From positions 1-26,847 of the forward strand of contig CAYLPU010000071.1 of assembly GCA_964385635.1 (NCBI GenBank): a DNA stretch of 26,847 nucleotides, given 5' to 3'. Positions 23,336 to 26,847 of this stretch are shown here, in pieces (position 1 is the first letter of the stretch; the number at the start of each line of letters is the position of its first letter). Source of the DNA: CAYLPU01 sp964385635 (GTDB lineage: Bacteria; Chloroflexota; Anaerolineae; B4-G1). Below the pieces are notes generated by a model, which was not told where the DNA came from, did no database searches, and worked only from the letters and a program-made list of their open reading frames with translations. Both the position numbers and the translations under genes were made by a program.

Positions 23336-24391
23336 TCAGCCGCGCAGAGGCGATTGAACTTCTTTGTAGTGCGTCTCTGGCAACGACCGCAGCCGCGCGG
23401 CAGCCTGCTCCGCCGTCAGGTCGCGCTGGGCCTCGGCCAGCATCTCGTAGCCGACCATAAACTTCTTCACGGTGGCAGAGCGCAGCAGCGGCGGGTAGAA
23501 GTGGGCGTGCAGTTGCCAGTGCGGGTAGTCGCTGTCGTCGGTCGGCGCGCCGTGCCAGCCCATCGAATAAGGGAACGAGATCTCGAATAGGTTGTCATAT
23601 CTGGTCAGCAACCGCTTGAGAATCTGCGCTAGGGTGTCCCGCTCGGCACCGCTTAGATCGGGCAGGCGCAACACGTGGCGGTGAGGCAGAAGCAGTGTCT
23701 CAAAGGGCCAGACCGCCCAGTACGGGACAACGGCCAACCAGTGCTCGTTTTCGACAACCACGCGCTCCCGCTGGGTTGCTTCTAAGTTGGCGTAATCCAC
23801 CAGCAGGGGCAAGCCGTGCTCCTCGGAATAAGCACGCTGCTGGCGCTCCTCTTTGGCTGACTCGTTGGGCAACGCGCTCCCCGCCCAAATCTGCCCGTGA
23901 GGATGGGGGTTGGAGCAGCCCATAATGGCCCCCTTGTTCTCAAACACCTGCACCCAGTGATAGCGTTGCCCCAGTTCTTCGACTTGCTCCGCCCACACGT
24001 CCACCACCTTCCGGATTTCCTCAAGCGACATCTCCGGCAGGGTCAAGTCGTGGCGGCGGGAGAAGCAGATGACGCGACAGGCTCCCGGCCCGCTTTCCGC
24101 GCGCAGCAGGGGATGGGAAGCGATGGACGCCTGTGGCGTGTCGGGCAGGAGCGCGGAGAAGTCGTTGGTAAAGACGTAGGTGCTTTCGTACTCGGGATTG
24201 CGGGCACCGCCAGCCCGCTCGTTGCCCGGACAAAGGTAGCAGGTTGGGTCGTACTTGGGACGGACCTCTCGAGGAGGCTTTTCAACCTGACCTCGCCAGG
24301 GGCGCTTGGTGCGATGAGGCGACACCAGCATCCATTCGCCCGTCAGCGGGTTGTAGCGGCGGTGAGGATGATCGGCGGGTTGGAATTTCAT
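23336..24391 (-). CDS. galT: Galactose-1-phosphate uridylyltransferase
   Basis: The 351-residue protein has the two halves of GalT. The N-terminal part carries a zinc site start (CYLCPGNERAGG) and the catalytic NPHPHGQIWAG, whose second His (about residue 163) carries the uridylyl group. The C-terminal part has the HFYPPLLRSATVKKF and HWQLHAHFYPP blocks. It swaps UMP between UDP-glucose and galactose-1-phosphate in the Leloir pathway. ATG 24391 lies 22 bp after the alpha-galactosidase stop and follows GAGGAAG, so it belongs to the same operon. galK and galE are not in the window. Confidence 0.93.
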   Translation of the reverse strand: MKFQPADHPHRRYNPLTGEWMLVSPHRTKRPWRGQVEKPPREVRPKYDPTCYLCPGNERAGGARNPEYESTYVFTNDFSALLPDTPQASIASHPLLRAESGPGACRVICFSRRHDLTLPEMSLEEIRKVVDVWAEQVEELGQRYHWVQVFENKGAIMGCSNPHPHGQIWAGSALPNESAKEERQQRAYSEEHGLPLLVDYANLEATQRERVVVENEHWLAVVPYWAVWPFETLLLPHRHVLRLPDLSGAERDTLAQILKRLLTRYDNLFEISFPYSMGWHGAPTDDSDYPHWQLHAHFYPPLLRSATVKKFMVGYEMLAEAQRDLTAEQAAARLRSLPETHYKEVQSPLRG

Positions 24392-24413
24392 GGGTTTACT
24401 TCCTCAACAGCTC

Positions 24414-25799
24414 TCACCCATAGGCCAGTAACCAATCACCGTGAGCCTCAATGAGGTCATCCACCAGGTTCCAGATTTGATCCAGGTCGAGTTCGGCAGC
24501 GGTGTGAGGGTCGAGCATCGCGGCGTGGTAGATGTGCTCCCGTTTGCCGGTCAAGGCTGCTTCCACCGTCAGCGCTTGCACGTTGATGTTGGTCTGCATC
24601 AGCGCAGCCAGGTGTGGGGGCAAGGAACCGATACGGGTAGATTGCACGCCGTTCTTGTCCACCACGCAAGGGACTTCCACAATACAATCCTGGGGCAGAT
24701 TGTCAATCAGGCCCTCGTTGGGCACATTGCCGTAGACTATGCGAGGTTCACCTGTCTCCACGCTGTGAATCATCAGCGCGGCGTACTCGCCACTCAGCGT
24801 CACCTTGTCCATATCCTCAAAGACGCGGACGATGTACTCAGCTACCGTGGGCATCAAAGGTACAGTACTCAACACCTCACGCAGAGATTTGTTAGCAAGC
24901 GCATCGGGATTCTCTAGCTTCTCCTGTGCAAAATCCCAGGCTTTGATTTGCGCTTCGCAGCGATAGATGTACTCATCCAGTGGAATATTGAAACGCTCAA
25001 TCAGATCGGGACGGTCCCGCTTGATGAACCAGGGTGCGTATTCAGCAAAGTGCTCGCTGGACTCAGTAACAAAATAGCCCAGGTGGGTGAACATCTCGTA
25101 GCGCACGCGGTTCCATTCCGGTACCCGGCCTTCCTCCACCACCTGGCGGACTAGCGGGTAGAGGTCCTCACCATTGCGCTCAAACTTGAGGTAGAAGGCC
25201 ATATGGTTGATGCCCGCGCATAGATAGTTGATCTCCTCGACGGGCACGCCGATGTCGAGGGCCAGTTCCTCGGCTGTGAGTTGTACGCTGTGGCACAGGC
25301 CAACGGTCTTGATATCGCTGGTTCGGCTGAGGGCCCAGCAGTTGATGGCCATCGGGTTGACGTAATTCAAGTGGAGGACATTGGGGCACAATTCTTCCAT
25401 ATCGCGAGCCATCTCCAGCAACACGGGAATGGTGCGTAGGCCCCGCATAATGCCACCAATGCCCAGCGTGTCCGCGATGGTCTGACGTAGGCCGTATTTC
25501 TTGGGGATCTCAAAGTCAGTCACAGTAGCTGGCTTGTATCCCCCCACCTGAATCATATTGATGGCGTAGTCCGCGCCATCTAGCGCTGTCCGGCGGTCGG
25601 TCGCAACTTTGATGGTAGGACGAGCGCCTGTGGCCTGGGCGATCTTGTGGGCCGCGATTTCTGTCGTGTGCAGGCGTTCCGCGTCAATATCGTGCAGACT
25701 GATAGTAGATTCGGCCAGTTCGGGGAAACTGAGGATGTCTCCTAGCAAGTTCTTGGCAAAGACCGTGCTGCCAGCACCGATGAAAGTGATCTTAGGCAT
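24414..25799 (-). CDS. melA: Alpha-galactosidase, glycoside hydrolase family 4
   Basis: The 461-residue protein starts with the NAD-binding fold (ITFIGAGSTVFAKNLLGD). It shows the GH4 metal site Cys in TVGLCHSVQ and His in AGINHMAFYLKFER, and the family blocks LHLNYVNPMAINCW and MPTVAEYIV. GH4 enzymes cleave glycosides by an NAD- and Mn-dependent oxidation-elimination route. The MelA branch acts on alpha-galactosides such as melibiose and raffinose. The alpha-galactosidase call (versus alpha-glucosidase or galacturonase) rests on overall similarity and on the galT and beta-galactosidase neighbours. It lies 36 bp after the GH42 stop. No signal peptide, so it acts in the cytoplasm. Confidence 0.88.
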   Translation of the reverse strand: MPKITFIGAGSTVFAKNLLGDILSFPELAESTISLHDIDAERLHTTEIAAHKIAQATGARPTIKVATDRRTALDGADYAINMIQVGGYKPATVTDFEIPKKYGLRQTIADTLGIGGIMRGLRTIPVLLEMARDMEELCPNVLHLNYVNPMAINCWALSRTSDIKTVGLCHSVQLTAEELALDIGVPVEEINYLCAGINHMAFYLKFERNGEDLYPLVRQVVEEGRVPEWNRVRYEMFTHLGYFVTESSEHFAEYAPWFIKRDRPDLIERFNIPLDEYIYRCEAQIKAWDFAQEKLENPDALANKSLREVLSTVPLMPTVAEYIVRVFEDMDKVTLSGEYAALMIHSVETGEPRIVYGNVPNEGLIDNLPQDCIVEVPCVVDKNGVQSTRIGSLPPHLAALMQTNINVQALTVEAALTGKREHIYHAAMLDPHTAAELDLDQIWNLVDDLIEAHGDWLLAYG

Positions 25800-25835
25800 A
25801 AGACTACCACAACCTCCGACATATGGGGGACAGCA

Positions 25836-26847
25836 TTACTCCCGTAGAATCCTTACTTCGCGTGGGCCTAGCCGTAGATCTTGGTTCACCGCCTCGTCCG
25901 TCAGGGCATCAGCATAACGAGTCGGAAGTGTCACAGTCGCCGGTGCGTCGTTATGGTTGAGCAGGAAGAGCACCCGCCTCGCCGAGCCGACCCGCGCCGC
26001 CGCCTCGACGCCGGGTGGGGTATCCAGCAGCGGCCTGACGCCAACCACGGGCAATAGCCAGTCGAACAATGGCCCATAAAAGTCGGCGCCAGCCAGCACG
26101 CCGACGTAGATGGCGCGTCCCTCATCCACTTCGCGCAGCGTGGCCGCAGGCCGGTCAGCATAATAGTCGGCCTGGTAGATCGCCAGCGGGCGGGCAGTCG
26201 TCGGTGACAGAACCTCGCACCAGAGAGCGACCGGGACCGTGGCCGATGGCCCCTCTACAAATCGCACCCGGTTGACCCGATCCGGCGGCAGTGAGTCGAA
26301 TTCCTCGACCATGACTCCCATCACATCGGCGAGGTAACCTGGCGGCGATTCGGGGACAAGCCCCAACTCATCCTTGAAACCGGTGCGAGCGGTGGCGATC
26401 AACGTCCCGCCCCCCCGTACGAAAGCCGCCAGCCGTTCGGCGTTCTCACGACTTAACAGGTTGACAGCTAGGGCGATGACGACCTTGTAGGCCGATAAGT
26501 CGTCGTCGCCGTTGGCAGGTAGCACACACACTGGCACATTGCGCGCCCACAGCGCCTCGTAAGGCCCCATAAGGGCACGCTGAAAGACCCCATCGTCGGC
26601 CAGGTCACGATTGTGCGGTTGCAGGTCCAATGACCAGCGCGAGGCGTAATCGTGGAGCAGGGCGACTTGGGCCTGGGGAACGCTGTCACGCAGCAATGGG
26701 GCCAATTTGGGCAGTACCTGGCCAATCTCCTGAGCCTCGACGTAGCCGCGCGTCGGCCGACCGCCGTGATCCAGCAGGCCGGAGTGATAGAGTTCCGCGC
26801 CCAGCGTCGCCGCCCGCCAGCGGAAGTAGACCACGCCATCGGCCCCG
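25836..26847 (-). CDS. Beta-galactosidase, glycoside hydrolase family 42, C-terminal part (5' partial)
   Basis: The frame is open to the right edge (DGVVYFRWRAATLGAELYHS). Visible are the end of the catalytic barrel (YHSGLLDHGGRPTR), the trimerisation domain (LLHDYASRWSLDLQPH; FVRGGGTLIATARTG; ADVMGVMVEEFDSLPPDR) and the small C-terminal beta domain (VLFLLNHNDAPATVTLPTRY). The catalytic acids lie upstream, outside the window. GH42 enzymes release galactose from beta-galactosides or galactan oligosaccharides, usually inside the cell. It is the first visible gene of the minus-strand operon with melA and galT; the operon promoter is not in the window. Confidence 0.88.
   Translation of the reverse strand, partial: GADGVVYFRWRAATLGAELYHSGLLDHGGRPTRGYVEAQEIGQVLPKLAPLLRDSVPQAQVALLHDYASRWSLDLQPHNRDLADDGVFQRALMGPYEALWARNVPVCVLPANGDDDLSAYKVVIALAVNLLSRENAERLAAFVRGGGTLIATARTGFKDELGLVPESPPGYLADVMGVMVEEFDSLPPDRVNRVRFVEGPSATVPVALWCEVLSPTTARPLAIYQADYYADRPAATLREVDEGRAIYVGVLAGADFYGPLFDWLLPVVGVRPLLDTPPGVEAAARVGSARRVLFLLNHNDAPATVTLPTRYADALTDEAVNQDLRLGPREVRILRE

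Overview
The window looks like a piece of a Chloroflexota (probably Anaerolineae-type) genome, most likely from an uncultured lineage. Supporting signs are a high-GC coding style, the DivIC/FtsB-like, SecG, lipid-kinase, PASTA-kinase and FtsH gene set, a DUF433/DUF5615 toxin-antitoxin pair, a GH42/GH4/GalT galactoside cluster, and a dense load of IS5, IS481, IS1634 and IS110 copies. The phylum is an inference from protein style; no rRNA gene is present.

Region 1 (1-2764) starts inside a glycyl-radical dehydratase of the 4-hydroxyproline dehydratase (HypD) type. A phosphatase/phosphodiesterase gene is translationally coupled to it, but that gene is frameshifted and then cut by an insertion sequence.

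Region 2 (about 2765-10620) is an insertion-sequence graveyard. It holds an intact IS5-family copy, an IS481 transposase with a one-base deletion and no 5' end, an IS1634-type transposase broken near its N terminus, and an IS110-family transposase with an in-frame TGA and a missing DEDD residue. Between them survive an unidentified 146-codon ORF, an intact YeiH-family transporter, and the N-terminal third of a type II glyceraldehyde-3-phosphate dehydrogenase. The non-coding leader of the IS110 copy is the natural place for a bridge RNA.

Region 3 (about 10620-19290) is housekeeping. It contains initiator tRNA-fMet, a DivIC/FtsB-like gene, tRNA-Leu(CAG), an anchored peptide-binding protein downstream of secG, a YegS-type lipid kinase, and a divergently transcribed PASTA-domain Ser/Thr kinase. 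Then comes ftsH with a structured leader, a possible 29-codon tail gene, and a strong bidirectional terminator. Sigma-70-type promoters can be read for both tRNAs and for the DivIC-like gene, secG, the lipid kinase, the Ser/Thr kinase and ftsH. Two are notable: the lipid kinase appears leaderless, and its promoter lies back-to-back with the kinase promoter.

Region 4 (19315-23335) has a fatty-acyl-CoA ligase with a good promoter, then decayed sequence: a truncated DNA-binding-type small protein, and a short secreted-protein gene split by a MITE-like element of about 120 bp with nested inverted repeats and an 11-bp target duplication. A toxin-antitoxin pair (DUF104-DUF433 fusion plus DUF5615) follows, then remnants of a TOPRIM protein and of an aldose-1-epimerase-like gene.

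Region 5 (23336-26847, minus strand) is a galactoside-use operon: GH42 beta-galactosidase (5' end outside the window), GH4 alpha-galactosidase and GalT. The decayed epimerase lies just downstream. galK and galE are not in the window.

Nothing here is clearly a new defence or metabolic system. The most useful leads are the IS110 leader RNA, the MITE-like element, the nested inverted repeats in the ftsH leader, and the small ORF after ftsH.
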